A stretch of DNA of 64,000 bases, from NCBI GenBank assembly GCA_963556255.1, contig OY744605.1, positions 2,145,850 through 2,209,849 on the forward strand. Direction: 5' to 3'. Under the pieces are notes generated by a model that saw nothing but the letters and a program-made list of their open reading frames with translations, searched no databases and was not told where the DNA came from. This document shows, piece by piece, positions 40,042 to 60,304 of the stretch. The translations under genes and the position numbers were made by a program. Origin of the DNA: Allolobophora icterica (Eukaryota > Annelida > Clitellata > Crassiclitellata > Lumbricidae). The stretch's first letter is position 1. Each line of letters starts with the position of its first letter.

Positions 40042-40963
40042 TTTCAAAGTTGCGAACTGCTTTCTGATTGCAGACATTGTTACTTCAAATCAAATCAAAA
40101 TTCTTTTACTGTTCACCAATTTTTGAACTATTGTGCAATTTACATGATAATACGAACTTAAGTTACATGCAATCAGCGACAAAAGGAAAACCCAAAGGAA
40201 CGAAACCGTTCCGCTGTCAGGGTCGCCTAATTACACAAGCTATATGAGTCAAATGAAGTGGTGCTAAACAATGCAATTCAGTGTTTAATCCTAATAACAT
40301 ATGTAGCATAACAATCAAGAACGTTCGGTATTAACTTTAGCCTACATGTACAGAATTCCTGTTTTACTTAATAGTCTGGAACTTTAATTGGACATTGAAT
40401 TTATTCATATACATAATAGATCTTTTGCATAATAATCTAGAATGTTTAATAAGCTCTTTAACTTGTGTATATGCATAATACATCTTGCGCATTTTAATGT
40501 GAAGTTTTAGAGAGACTTTAATTACAAACACTTACAACACTCTTGTAATGCAACCCTCAGAAGTTTTACTGGATTCCGGTTTCAGGGGAATAACCAAAAG
40601 ATGAGGATATGCAAATAAGAATATATTATTTAGTCTAGTAATCTATTACGTCAATCAGGCTATTTAACTTATGGACGTTTTCAACTGTCTTTAGATGCGA
40701 CTCCAAGAACTTTATACTATTTGCGAAAAGTTTCCCTGATGTTTAAGTTTCATTTAAGATAAAACTCTTGTGTAACCAACCTGGTTGAGTTTTACTGGAA
40801 TATTACACGAAACAGTTATGCAGTGAGAAAAGAAATTAACGTTTCTCGTTCATTCCAAATGACGTGTGAGATGAACAATGACCAACGCCACCTGTTGGCC
40901 AAACATAAAAATAGTCGAGGTTTCACAGTCCAAAGATCTGCGTCGTAGGTATTGGTTCACACC

Positions 40964-41347
40964 CAGAGGCGGCGCTACACCAGGGCGCGCCAGTGCAAAT
41001 GCCCTGGTTAAAAAGCCTTTGCCCTGGTCGATGCCCTGCCAGAATTTTTGCCCTGTCCAGAATTTGCTCGGGCATATTTGTGATATTTTGAGATGTAAAT
41101 TCACATAATTCACTGAAATGTTAAAATTTGCTTTACAAATGTCAAAAAACGTTCAGCTTCCTGGGGGGGGGGGAGCTTCGCCCATCTGACCTCCTGACTA
41201 TCGAAAAATATAGTGCTGGGGCGATTTATGGCATGCGCGGTAGCGCGATCTTAAATGGTCAACATTTAAGTTCGCTCTCTGCACTGGCTACTTGTATGAC
41301 TGCCCTGGCTATGCCCTGGTTACAAAAAGTGTCTGGCGCCGCCCCTG
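40964..41347. mobile_element. hAT-type miniature element downstream of CAP-3
   Basis: Ends CAGAGGCGGCGCT and CAGGGGCGGCGCC (right end, reversed) with a perfect 8-bp duplication TTCACACC at 40956-40963 and 41348-41355. The interior repeats GCCCTGG motifs. The CAP-4 unit has the empty site (GGTTCACACCGGCGCTATAT, near 52291), so the insertion followed the duplication. Confidence 0.92.
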
Positions 41348-41361
41348 TTCACACCGGCGCT

Positions 41362-41535
41362 CAGGGGCGTCTATCCCCCCTAAGTCATTGGAGCAACGTC
41401 TTTTTTCTCCATCTTCTTCCCCCTTCCCGTTCCTTCCCCCCCTAAAATGATGGCACACACACACTGACAGATCTTCCCCCTCTATTTCTTGGATGGAGCA
41501 TTTGCTCCAAGGTTTCTATGGTGTAGACGCCCCTG
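41362..41535. mobile_element. Second hAT-type miniature element, 14 bases away
   Basis: Ends CAGGGGCGTCTA and CAGGGGCGTCTA (inverted) with a perfect 8-bp duplication CCGGCGCT at 41354-41361 and 41536-41543. Its target overlaps the target duplication of the neighbouring element by two bases. The CAP-4 unit has the empty site. Confidence 0.92.
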
Positions 41536-41896
41536 CCGGCGCTATGTAATCAGAAATCTCAGTAATACGTCATTTACTGCAATAATTCGTTCACGACGTC
41601 ATTTGATCAGTTCCGGTGACAGGTCAACATCCGGGGTTGACATGATGGATAGTGCGAAGGTGGAAAGCGATAGGATTACAGTCGTAATCGAACTCAGAAA
41701 GCCCAATGTGCCCACATTGGACCCATAATATTATCTGGTACCCAGTTGTCATTAGCGGCAAAATGTGTGCCCCAAATCGGTCCAATGAGAAAGTAATTAT
41801 GTTGTAAACCGTAACTACAGATCTGAGCCGGAGAACAGCGTTCTATGTATTGTAGAATTTACGTCGGAAAGGACAGTTTACACTTTACAGTATATA

Positions 41897-41950
41897 TGAC
41901 GTCATATTGCAGTGGAGTTTTGTGACGTCATGTTGCTAATGAGTATAAAT
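41897..41950 (+). promoter_or_regulatory. CAP-4 promoter: two CRE sites and TATA box
   Basis: TGACGTCA at 41897-41904 and 41923-41930 and TATAAAT at 41944-41950. Spacing to the TATA box is the same as in CAP-3 and CAP-5 (14 bases). It lies about 80 bases after the duplication junction. Confidence 0.75.
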
Positions 41951-42044
41951 ATGTTTCGTCCAATAAGTTATAATTTAAGCGTTTAACGTTTAAGGGTAGG
42001 TAACATTTCCGTTACATCGCTATAGGAAATTAATTACATCTTAG

Positions 42045-42198
42045 TTACATCGCTGTAAGATCTTAGTTACATCGCTATAAGATATTAGTTACATTGCTGT
42101 AAGATCTTAGTTACATTGCTGTAAGATCTTAGTTACATTGCTGCAAGATCTTAGTTAAATCGCTGTAAGATCTTAACTACATCGTTGTAAGATCTAAA
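42045..42198 (+). repeat. 22-bp leader repeat, 7 copies (CAP-4)
   Basis: Seven units of the type TTACATCGCTGTAAGATCTT plus AG, preceded by two partial units. It begins about 95 bases after the TATA box, so it is probably transcribed in the leader. Confidence 0.9.
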
Positions 42199-42716
42199 TA
42201 ACGGAACGTTAACTTTTCACATTTTGATACAAGTACCGTAGAACTCTAGCAGTTTCGTTTTAATATAATGTTTGTTGCTTTGGTCGATTTGCGAGAAAAC
42301 GCGCCGTAAAAGAAAACGAGAGATCGATAAAGGTCTCGGACATTTTTAGTTTACCTCCAGGATCTCATGTAAACACCGTTGAATCTTTGGGTTGTCGAGT
42401 CGTTTGATTATGGTACTAGAATTCGGATTTGAAACAAGGGAAACATTTTCAGAAGATTACAACGTTTAAGTATTCGGTATGCATAGGCAAACAACGTAGG
42501 AAGAGTTCGACCTCTAACATTAGTCCTGATAAGAAACTACTCGATATACAACAAGAAAAAGAGATAGATTAGTTTGGATAATATATCAAAGACCTAAGAG
42601 GTTTTGAATCTAGGAATAGTCGCATTCACACCTAAACGTAGGCTTCTAACTTCACGATCAACAGTCTAAAAGCGAAGTCGAGACCTGTCCAGTTAATCTA
42701 CGCCTACCTCGGAGAG

Positions 42717-51157
<8,441 letters not shown>

Positions 51158-51366
51158 TTTATGATATCGTTGTAGGTTTCAGCGCAGACTTAGATAAGCA
51201 CAAATAGCACGTTTGCTGGAACTACAGTAGGTCCACCATTCGTTGCTTGTGTTACTTGGTGATCAGGTGTTGGTTCAATTAACGTGTCTTTCACGGTTTA
51301 GTTGATTTGAAATCTTGTTTGGCCTTTTGGCTCACATTAAATTATTGCAAGCTTCCCTGCACGTTA

Positions 51367-51372
51367 AATAAA
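51367..51372 (+). terminator. Polyadenylation signal of CAP-4
   Basis: AATAAA in the context CACGTTAAATAAATTTC, 210 bases after the stop codon, as in CAP-3. Confidence 0.6.
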
Positions 51373-53342
51373 TTTCAAAGTTGCGAAACTGCTTTCTGAT
51401 TGCAGACATTGTTACTTCAAATCAAATCAAAATTCTTTTATTGTTCACCAATCTTCGAACTATTGCGCAATTTACATGATAATACGAACTTCAAGTTACA
51501 TTGCGATCAGCGACAAAAGGAAAACCCAAAGGAACGAAACCGTTCCGCTGTCAGGGTCGCCTAATTACACAAGATATATCAGACCAATGAAGTGGCGCTT
51601 AACAATGCAATAATTATTAGAGATTATTCCTAATAACATCTGTAGCATAACAATCAAGAACGTTCGGTATTAACTTTAGCCTACATGTAAAAAATTCCTG
51701 TTTTACTTAATAGTCTAGAACTTTAATTTGCTATTGAATTTATTCATATACATAATACATCTTTTGCATAATAATCTAGAATGTTTAATAAGCTATTTAA
51801 CTTATGTATAGACATAATATATCTTATGCAGTTTAATCTAAGGTTTTAGAGAGACTATAATTACAGATACTTACAACTGTCTTTTTATGCAACCCTCAGA
51901 TCTTTTATTGGATTCCGGTTTTAGAGGAATAACCAAAAGATGAGGATATGCAAATAAGAATATATTATTTAGTTTATTAATCTATTACGTCAATCAGGGT
52001 ATTTAACTTATGGACGCTTTCAACTGTCTTTAGATGCGACTCCCAGAACTTTAACTATTTACGAAAAGTTTCCCTGATGTTTAAGTTTCATTTAAGATGA
52101 AACTCTTGGGTAACCAACCTGGTTGAGTTTTACTGGAATATTACACGAAACAGTTATGCAGTGGAAAAAGAAATAAACGTTTCTCGGTTGTTCCAAATGA
52201 CTATAGCAGGATGAACAATGTCCAACGCCACTTGGCCAAACATAGAAATTGTCGAGGTTTCCCAGCCGAAAGTCCTGCGTCGTAGGTACCGGTTCACACC
52301 GGCGCTATATAATCAGAAATCTCAATAATACGTCATTTACTCCAATAATACATTCACGACGTCATTTGATCAATTCCGGTGACAGATCAACATCCGGGGT
52401 TGACATGAAGGATAGTGCTAAGGTGGAAAGCGATAGAATTACAATCGTGGTTGTCCTTAGACAGCCCATAATCCCACATTGGACCCATATATCAGTCTGG
52501 TACGCGGCAAATTGTGTGCCCTAAATGGGTCCAATGAGAAATTAATTATGTCGTAAACCGTAACCATGGAAACCGATCGAAATCAACAGACTTGTGATGT
52601 CATTATCGAATGCGTCGCTCAGAGAAAATCTTGTGTTCAGGTAAGATCTTCGAATCCATTTTATATCTTATTACAACCAGTGTTTTAGTTTCAAAAAAGC
52701 TGGAGGGGGTCGAAAACTTAACAGATTAATAAGGTTACGAACGCATGCAGTTGCTAATGTTATGCATACAAAACAACTGACGACTCGTGGGATATTTTAG
52801 TTTCCTGACCCAAGGCTTCAACGTTTCTTCAGTTACTTAGCTGAGGGGTTAGAAGAAGGACTTAGGGGTTGAACCCCATCCCCCCGGCAACTAGAACACT
52901 CATTAGAACTGTTTTAAGCGATTGTTACGCAGCTAACTAAACTACTTGAAATGGAGCGGGTTGCAAATGGCGTCGTTCTATAAATTACGAAGTAAAATCA
53001 AATATGATTATAGCTTAAGAGTTAAGACTGAAATCCTTGAGTGTTCTTGCATACATTAAAAACTAATCTGTGAGTATGGAACTTAATTAGGTCTAACTCG
53101 ATCCCGAATCAATTGTTCAATCTGCCTGCAACCAGCTGTACATGTATAATAATTATATACAAACTACCGATCTACGATTTTTATAGGGGCATTGTGACTA
53201 CGCTTCCATCCACCGGGTCAGCCTCCCTTCTACTATAAAGACACTTTTTCATACATGTGTTGATCCTTTTCTAAGTCTTCTTCTGATGCTGCCAAACAAA
53301 AATCGTGCTGGCGGTGGCGAAGGTGGTGAGATGGTAGTGGCG

Positions 53343-53489
53343 AAGGTGGTGGTGGTGACGATGGCGGTGGTGGTGGTGGTGGTGGTGGTGGTGGTGGTGG
53401 TGGTGGTGGTGGTGGTGGTGGTGGTGGTGGTGGTGGTGGTGGTGGTGGTGGTGGTGGTGGTGGTGGTGGTGGTGGTGGTGGTGGTGGTA
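53343..53489 (+). repeat. GGT triplet array
   Basis: About 45 GGT triplets upstream of the Ala-rich repeat gene. The poly-Pro, poly-His and poly-Val frames here are artefacts. Confidence 0.95.
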
Positions 53490-53532
53490 CAAACAACGAT
53501 GGCGATGGTTTGTTCGTTGTAGGTTTGTCCTG

Positions 53533-55440
53533 ATGATGAGAGGAATTGTCGTAGCGAGGCTGGCGATTGCGTTGACCGTGTTGCTGATGTCGGAGTCAGG
53601 CGAGGTCCAGGCGAAATCAGCGAATGCGAAGGCCCAGGTGAAGGCCCAGGTGAAGGCCCAGGTGAAGGCCCAGGTGAAGGCCCTTGTAGAGGCCCAATCG
53701 GAGGTCCAGACGGAGGCTCAAACGGAGGCCGTTGCGGAGGCCGCTGCGGAGGCCCTTGCGGAGGCCTATTCGGAGGCCCAAACGGAGACCCAAACGGAGG
53801 CGGCGAAGGCGGAGACCCAAACGGAGACCCAAACGGAGGCCCAGGCGGAGGCGGCAGACGAGGTGGCGCCGGCCGATGGGCATAATACGACATCGGAAGA
53901 CGACGCTGTCACTGCTAAGTGGAGGGCTAAGAGGGAGACGCAAGTGAACCTGTTTCAAGATGTGGATGATATTGGCGAACAGTATAGGCTATCCTCCGTA
54001 GGTAAGTTAACCTGCAGGGACAGCAGCCTTTTGACAGTAGCTAGACAGACACACAGACACACGCAGACAGACATACAGACCTGTGGCAGACAGACACATA
54101 GACAGGGATGTTGACATTTATTTTAAAAATTAATTTCTATAGGACACATGTACCGTATCGTCTGCTGTTTTGTAGGAAGCTCTGCTACACAAAGTAATTC
54201 TATCTACTGGAACTACAGCTCTAAGGGCCACTACCCTTCGGGAATGCGCCCTACCCCTCTGGAAAGAGCTTAGACCCCTCAGGAAATGTTCCTACGCCTC
54301 AGAAGAAAGCCCGCACCCTCAGGAAATGTCTTTGACCATCAGGAAATGGTCCCTACCCTCAGGGAAGGGCTCAACCCCCCAGGAAAGGGTCCTACACATC
54401 TGGATAGAGTGTATATTATACACACACACACAGTCGTATACATACATACATACATACATACATACATACATACATACATACATACATACATACATACATA
54501 CATACATACATACATACATACATACATACATACATACATACATACATACATACATACATACAGACACACCCGTATATATACCTCTGGCATTCACTCTGTC
54601 TTCACTCTGTCTTCTCTGAGCATCTTGTATCTGGCTATCTCTATGCTGATGATGTGCTAACTTATGTCCCCCAGCTGACAAATTTCTTCTTCGAACCATT
54701 GACTCTCTTTCTCAAAATCTTCGCTCTTGGATGTTCTCTAATCGGTTGAACGTAACCTCCTCTAAAACCTAACTCATTTGGTTTGATACAAAGCAGTAAT
54801 TATCTAAACTTTATTTCTCACTTCTCTCAGCTCACTTTCCTAACTTCTCATACTCTACGAATGTCCGCGACCTGGGGTCACCATAGACAGTTCACTAACC
54901 TTTTCTTCTCACCTCTCCTTACTTACTCGCACTTGCTACTAGGCCTATCACTTGAGGAGACTGCGAGCTATCCGTCGATCCGTCTCTCCTGCAGTCTTCA
55001 CTACCATTATCCATGCAATCATTGATTATTGTAATTCTTTACTGGTAGGCCTTCCGTAAGTCCATCTTTCTGCCCTTCAATCGGTACTTAGCGCGGCTGC
55101 TCGCCTCATTGCTCATCGTTCTCGATTCTCGTCCATCTCTACTTACATGACTGATGTTTTGCATTGGTTTCCTATCTCCGCTCGTATCCACTTCAAGATC
55201 ATAACACTTGTCTCTAAGGCGCAACAGGGCTTAGCTCCAGCCTAGCTTTGTGACCTGATGCGCAAACCTCTCTCTGCTTCTTCTCATCGACCCCTACTTT
55301 CTGTGAATCGGCTTGATCTGTTTGTTCCACGGGTGAGGTTCTCTGGCTCAGTCTCGCTCTTTCGCTGTTGTGGATCCATCCCAATGGAACTCCCTTCCCT
55401 TGGGACCTATTTACTAGGCTGGCTCTCTCTCTCTCTCTCT

Positions 55441-55472
<32 letters not shown>

Positions 55473-55523
55473 CCTCTCCCTCTTCCTCTCTTCCTCTCTC
55501 TCTCTCTATCTCTCTCTCTCTCT

Positions 55524-55603
<80 letters not shown>

Positions 55604-55611
55604 TTCCTCTC

Positions 55612-55702
<91 letters not shown>

Positions 55703-55763
55703 GTCTCTCTCTCTGTCTCTCTGTCTGTCTGTCTGTCTCTCTCTCTGTCTGGCTGTCTGTCTG

Positions 55764-55794
<31 letters not shown>

Positions 55795-56439
55795 GTCTCT
55801 GTCTCTCTGTCTCTCTGTCTCTCTGTCTCTCCCTCCCTCCCTCTCTCCCTCTCTCCCTCTCTCTCTGAATAGTTCGCACTGTGAGAGGCGCTTTATAAAT
55901 TCCCAGATACCATACATGCACACATACATACACAGTTAGATTCATACTTGCACACACCTACATGCACAGTTACTTACATACATACTTACACCCACATGCA
56001 CACATACATGCATAAAGGTTCATAGACGAGCAAATCAATTACTGCTATACCGTTGTTCGACATCACTTCTTACAGCTGCTTATTCCGACGAAATGTTCAA
56101 AGAAAATAAGCTGTTGCCCCCCGGTTGGAATGCGACTGTGGCCTTCGGAAAGGCCGAAGAAGGTAAGCTAACGAAGGACACACACTGTCAGACAAACAGA
56201 CAGACGAGTCAGTGCACAGACAAGCAGCAATATGCAACAGAGGAGAAATGGACAGACAGACAGAGAGGCAGACAGACAGACAGACAGAGAGGCAGACAGA
56301 CAGACAGAGAGGCAGGTAGACAGAAATACAAAGACGTTGACACTTATAATTTTTATGAATTTGAATGGTTCGTTTCTCTGCTGGTCTACCGCATCTTCGC
56401 TGATATTATCTGGATCTTAGTTCATGGGCGATATATACA

Positions 56440-56497
<58 letters not shown>

Positions 56498-56674
56498 CGA
56501 GGTTCGCTTTGGTATTCAACATAACGAAACAGGTTTATACATGAGCAGATCAAGGCATCTTTAGCTGGTATGAAAGAGATGAATGGATGATGCAATTGGA
56601 TGTGATCGAGTTCCACTGGAGACAGGACTTACAGTTCATGCATCGGATGATAACGATATATTTACCCGAATCAT

Positions 56675-56773
<99 letters not shown>

Positions 56774-57167
56774 GTCATCCCATCTTTTATAAGTAACTAA
56801 CTTTGGATTTATAGTTTTAATTGTGTACAGGAACATCGCACTTATGACATCCTTTCATGCTGTCTTTTGTTAAATCTAAATTGTTTAAAAGTAGTTTTGT
56901 TAATCGATGCATTTTTAGTTCTAGTTAGTTGTGCATGTGTGACTTTATTATCTGCTTCTGTTAATAGCTAATTTTTAAATGTATGTAATCAATGTATACA
57001 TGTAATGCACGTGCTCTTGTAAGATGCAAATAAAGGCTACATACTTACTTACTTTAGGCACCGGCACTACTATTCGCTCTGGTGTGAACCGGGTCGGTAG
57101 CCTGTCAGTGAGCGTCCTGGTGACGGCTCTCGTTGTGTCGGCCCTGGGTCGCATCTTCAGCATCTAA
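53533..57167 (+). CDS. Secreted Ala-rich repeat protein with hydrophobic C terminus
   Basis: Three exons: 53533-54001, 56076-56162 and 57058-57167, giving 221 residues; both introns are phase 1. Residues 1 to about 27 are a strong signal peptide (GIVVARLAIALTVLLM core). Residues about 28-110 are a four-residue repeat, first basic (KAQV)n, then acidic (EAQT, EAVA, EAAA)n, encoded by 12-base repeats. A unique part follows with sequons NTT and NAT, the furin-type site RAKR, and GWNATVAFGKAEEG. The last exon ends in a hydrophobic stretch (SLSVSVLVTALVVSALGRIF) of GPI-signal type. I recognise no family; the repeat loosely recalls LEA-type or Ala-rich helical repeats. The upstream AG (53522) suggests a leader exon. 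Two adjacent ATGs (53533 and 53536) could serve as start. Confidence 0.7.
54440..54565 (+). repeat. CATA tetramer array
   Basis: About 30 pure CATA units in intron 1 of the Ala-rich gene, preceded by CCTCAGGAAA-type degenerate repeats (54240-54410). Confidence 0.95.
54600..55420 (+). pseudogene. CR1/L2-like LINE reverse transcriptase pseudogene
   Basis: Frames broken by stops and shifts give a YADDVL-like catalytic site, NLRSWMFSNRLNVTSSKT, VRDLGVTIDSSLTF, IIHAIIDYCNSLLVGLP, LSAAARLIAHRSRFSS and MTDVLHWFPISARIHFKI. This is the palm-to-C-terminal order of CR1/L2 proteins. The same order occurs on the minus strand at 58690-59485. It lies inside intron 1 of the Ala-rich gene. Confidence 0.85.
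55421..55870 (+). repeat. CT dinucleotide field
   Basis: About 450 bases of CT with CTGT and CCCC interruptions directly after the LINE fragment; it ends with a GTGAGAGGCGCTTTATAAAT LINE end, so it grew inside the LINE 3' region. Confidence 0.95.
56443..56496 (+). repeat. TA dinucleotide run
   Basis: About 27 TA units in intron 2 of the Ala-rich gene; an ATC array follows at 56676-56774. Confidence 0.95.
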
Positions 57168-58689
57168 CCACCTGAGCTGTTGCGATGGACTACCAACGAA
57201 GATGTTAACTTACAGAACGATCTGAATTTCACATGACTTACTTTCTGGCTTTCGTATTATATAAAGCTATTCGCTTGATTACAATTTCTCATTTGTTTGG
57301 TATGTAAAGATTTGAATAGGTTTAGTACATTAAACATTTATTACTCCAGACACTAATATAGCTAGCAGAGGAGTAAGAACATTGGCCACAAGAGCGGTTC
57401 GCTAATGAGTTCTGTATTTATGCATATCTGACATTGTCTGTGTATAAAATGATTGCTTCATGCGATATTCGCCTAAGTAAAATATTCGCAGACGTGTGCA
57501 TTAATGCATTCAAAACTGGATTCTTTTCTTAATTATAGAAAACGTAGGCGCCTACTTTTAAGCGCATATTTCTAAGTAAGTACGGTACTTTTATTAGCAC
57601 CAGACAAACGCCCAACCTTTAGAAACAACAGTCCCATGCAAATAGATCAGTTAAAGGTAGACAGAAAATGACAGTCTTAGAGTCGACAGAGTCTAAATTG
57701 AGGAGGATATATACTCCTTGCTGAAATTTTTATGACGCCATTAATTCATCATTAGATTTCGATAACGCTCCAGTTTTACAAACACTTCTAGTCTGCTTAC
57801 GAACCTCAATGTGTCCTGTTAACCGACATCAGCATGTAGCCTACTACTGAACCCTGTAAGGCGGGCATTATGAAATAGTTTTTTGTACTGCGCTGTAAAT
57901 TTATGCGTTTTTCTATAGCGCTCGACCGTATGGCCTTGACCCTGTAATTGTTTTACTGAATTGATCAACGGAGATCATTCACCACCGCTGCCCGTCTTAA
58001 TGAGTGCACACCAATTAATATCCCTGTGTAGGGCTTATATATAGGCCGTACGCAATACCCGTAGGCCTACATGTATATGTTGCAATTGCATACTGGTTCA
58101 CAAAGACAATGTAAATCTAATAATGGGCTCCCAGTAGGCCTAGAGCTGCGCCTGAACCCAACTGATGGCTCTGCTCTGTTGCACTCTTGTCTTAAGACTG
58201 TCTTCTTTGACTAGGAGCGCTCCCGAGTAGATAACCTTGAATAACCTTGAATTATATAGGTACTCACTCATTTTAGGTTCTTTACCGCAAATGTTTCTTT
58301 ACGCCCAAATTATCTCTTCACGAGCCTTTCACTCAAAACTGGAAACACTTCTTTCTCACAAATCCTATCATGATTCCCCCCTCTTCCCCTCGTCTCACTC
58401 TCCGTTTCAATTCTAAACACCATCCACCGTAGCCTTCTGTCTGTCTGACCCTTTGGATCTTGACCTGGAACAAATTATGACCTTACCTGAGTATCAAATT
58501 TATTTTGACTGAGCGCCTGTGAATGAGCTGATTCCCGCGACTCCGCTTTTTTGAGCGCTGTATACAAATCTAGAGATTACGGTTACGAGGTTGACTCAAA
58601 ATAACATTATGCTATTTTAACATCTTGCTATGGTGTAGGATGTTCACCGCGAATTTATGTATGTATATATGTATTATTATTATTATTAA

Positions 58690-59485
58690 TGAGCTTTTAT
58701 ATAGCGCCCCTTCAAGGTTATCTACTCAGGAGCGCTCCTAGTCCAACCACGGCTAAAGAGAGTAGTTTTTAAGTTTGCAAGAAACAAGGTAGAGTGAGTC
58801 ATAGGGACCAGGCGAAGTGCAACAGGAAGGCCATTCCAGGTTGCAGGTCCAGCGACCGAAAAAGAACGTCGCTGCATAATGGCTGTCCGCGTGCGGGGGA
58901 CCAATAGCTCGGCCTGGTCAGCCGAGCGAAGAGCAGATCTCCGCAAGACCCCCGAGGTAGAGCGACACAACTCCCGCAGGTATGGGGGAGCAAGTCCCTC
59001 TAGACAACGCCTAACCAGTGCAGAGACCCTATAGGCGATCCGCAGCGGGAAAGGGAGCCAGTGCAGAACATCCCGCATATAAAGAGAAACCTGGCCAAAT
59101 CTGGGGATGCGACCAATAAGACGTGCGGCTGCACGCAAAACCCGGTCCAAACACCCAAGGCGGGCAGCTGGGAGGCCAGCGTAAAGGGCGCTACAGTAGT
59201 CCAGACGGGAAACCACAAACGCATGGACAAGGGTAGAAGCAGCTGCCTGCGTCAGAGTGCGGGAGACTACCCTTAACTGACGAAGTTGATAATAAGAGTC
59301 CCGACAAATCAAATTAATATGTCGCATGAATGTGAGCTCTTGATCCAGAATTACACCAAGATCCCGTACTGAGGAGGCAAATGAAACCCAGGGAAATTCA
59401 AGTGCCAGACCCTCAAGGTTAATTTTTGCAAGCTGTTGGCGCGTACCAAACCAGATATATTGGGTCTTTGCCGGGTTTAACCGTA
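58690..59485 (-). pseudogene. CR1/L2-like LINE fragment, 5'-truncated
   Basis: A long minus-strand frame reads RLRLNPAKTQYIWFGTRQQL, VRDLGVILDQELTF, LDYCSALYAGLPAARLGCLD, LHWLPFPLRIAYRVSALV and RRSFSVAGPATWNGLPVALR: thumb and C terminus of a CR1/L2 reverse transcriptase. The tail ends AACCTTGAAGGGGCGCTATA. The frame is intact, so this copy is young. Upstream it meets a TATG microsatellite. Confidence 0.9.
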
Positions 59486-59716
59486 GACGGTGTATGTGTA
59501 TTTGTATGTATGTGTGTATATGCATGTATGTATGCATGTATGTATGTATGTATGTATGTATGTATGTATGCAAGTGTATATGTATTTATATATGCAGGCC
59601 TACGCATGTGCTATTCTAATAGGTATTCATAATAACCAGATATACAGATCTGAGGTGGGGAACAGCGTTCTATGTATTGTAGAATTTACGTCGGAAAGGA
59701 CAGTTTACAGTATCTA

Positions 59717-59770
59717 TGACGTCATATTGCAATGGAGTATTGTGACGTCATGTTTCTAATGAGTATAAAT
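59717..59770 (+). promoter_or_regulatory. CAP-5 promoter: two CRE sites and TATA box
   Basis: TGACGTCA at 59717-59724 and 59743-59750 and TATAAAT at 59764-59770, spaced as in CAP-4. Confidence 0.75.
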
Positions 59771-59864
59771 ATGTTTCGCCTAATTAGTTATAATTTAAGC
59801 GTTTAACATTTAAGGGTAGGTAACATTTCTGTTACATCGCTATAGGAAATTAATTACATCTTAG

Positions 59865-60304
59865 TTACATCGCTGTAAGATCTTAGTTACATTACTGTAA
59901 GATATTAGTTACATTGCTGTAAGATCTTAGTTACATTGCTGTAAGATCTTAGTTGTATTGCTGTAAGATTTTAGTTACATCGCTGTAAGAGCTTAGTTAC
60001 ATCGCTGTAAGATCTTAGTTATATTGCTGCAAGATCTTAGTTACGTCGCTGTAAGATCTTTGTTACATTGCTGTAAGATCTTAGTTACATTGCTGTAAGA
60101 TCTTAGTTACATTGCTGTAAGATCTTAGTTGTATTGCTGTAAGATCTTAGTTACATCGCTGTAAGAGCTTAGTTACATCGCTGTAAGATCTTAGTTACAT
60201 TGCTGCAAGATCTTAGTTACGTCGCTGTAAGATCTTTGTTACATTGCTGTAAGATCTTAGTTGTATTGCTGTAAGATCTTAGTTACATCGCTGTAAGATC
60301 TAAG
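59865..60304 (+). repeat. 22-bp leader repeat, 20 copies (CAP-5)
   Basis: Twenty head-to-tail units of TTACATTGCTGTAAGATCTT plus AG, most carrying the palindrome TAAGATCTTA. Variant units 5-10 recur in the same order as units 13-18, a higher-order period of eight units (176 bases). Confidence 0.93.

Larger units (their letters stand above)
39806..42716. other. CAP-3 to CAP-4 spacer with duplication junction
   Basis: Contains the CAP-3 3' UTR, AT-rich sequence copied at 51158-52564, two hAT elements (40964-41347 and 41362-41535), the tandem duplication junction at about 41815/41816, the CAP-4 promoter and its 22-bp array, and the CAP-4 leader (42199-42716). The leader aligns with 30820-31392 of CAP-3. 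Confidence 0.75.
51158..53532. other. Spacer after CAP-4
   Basis: To about 52564 it is a copy of the CAP-3 downstream flank, without the two hAT elements; a CAP-4 polyadenylation signal lies at 51367. From 52565 on the sequence is unique and AT-rich. A short frame opens at ATG 52566 and ends at a strong donor (CAG-GTAAGA) at 52640; it may be a leader exon of the next gene. A GGT triplet array covers about 53343-53489. Confidence 0.65.

Noticed and set aside
53249..53893. Minus-strand Pro-rich frame over the Ala-rich gene
   Set aside because: Shadow of the 12-base repeat and the GGT array; the plus frame has the signal peptide and exon continuity.
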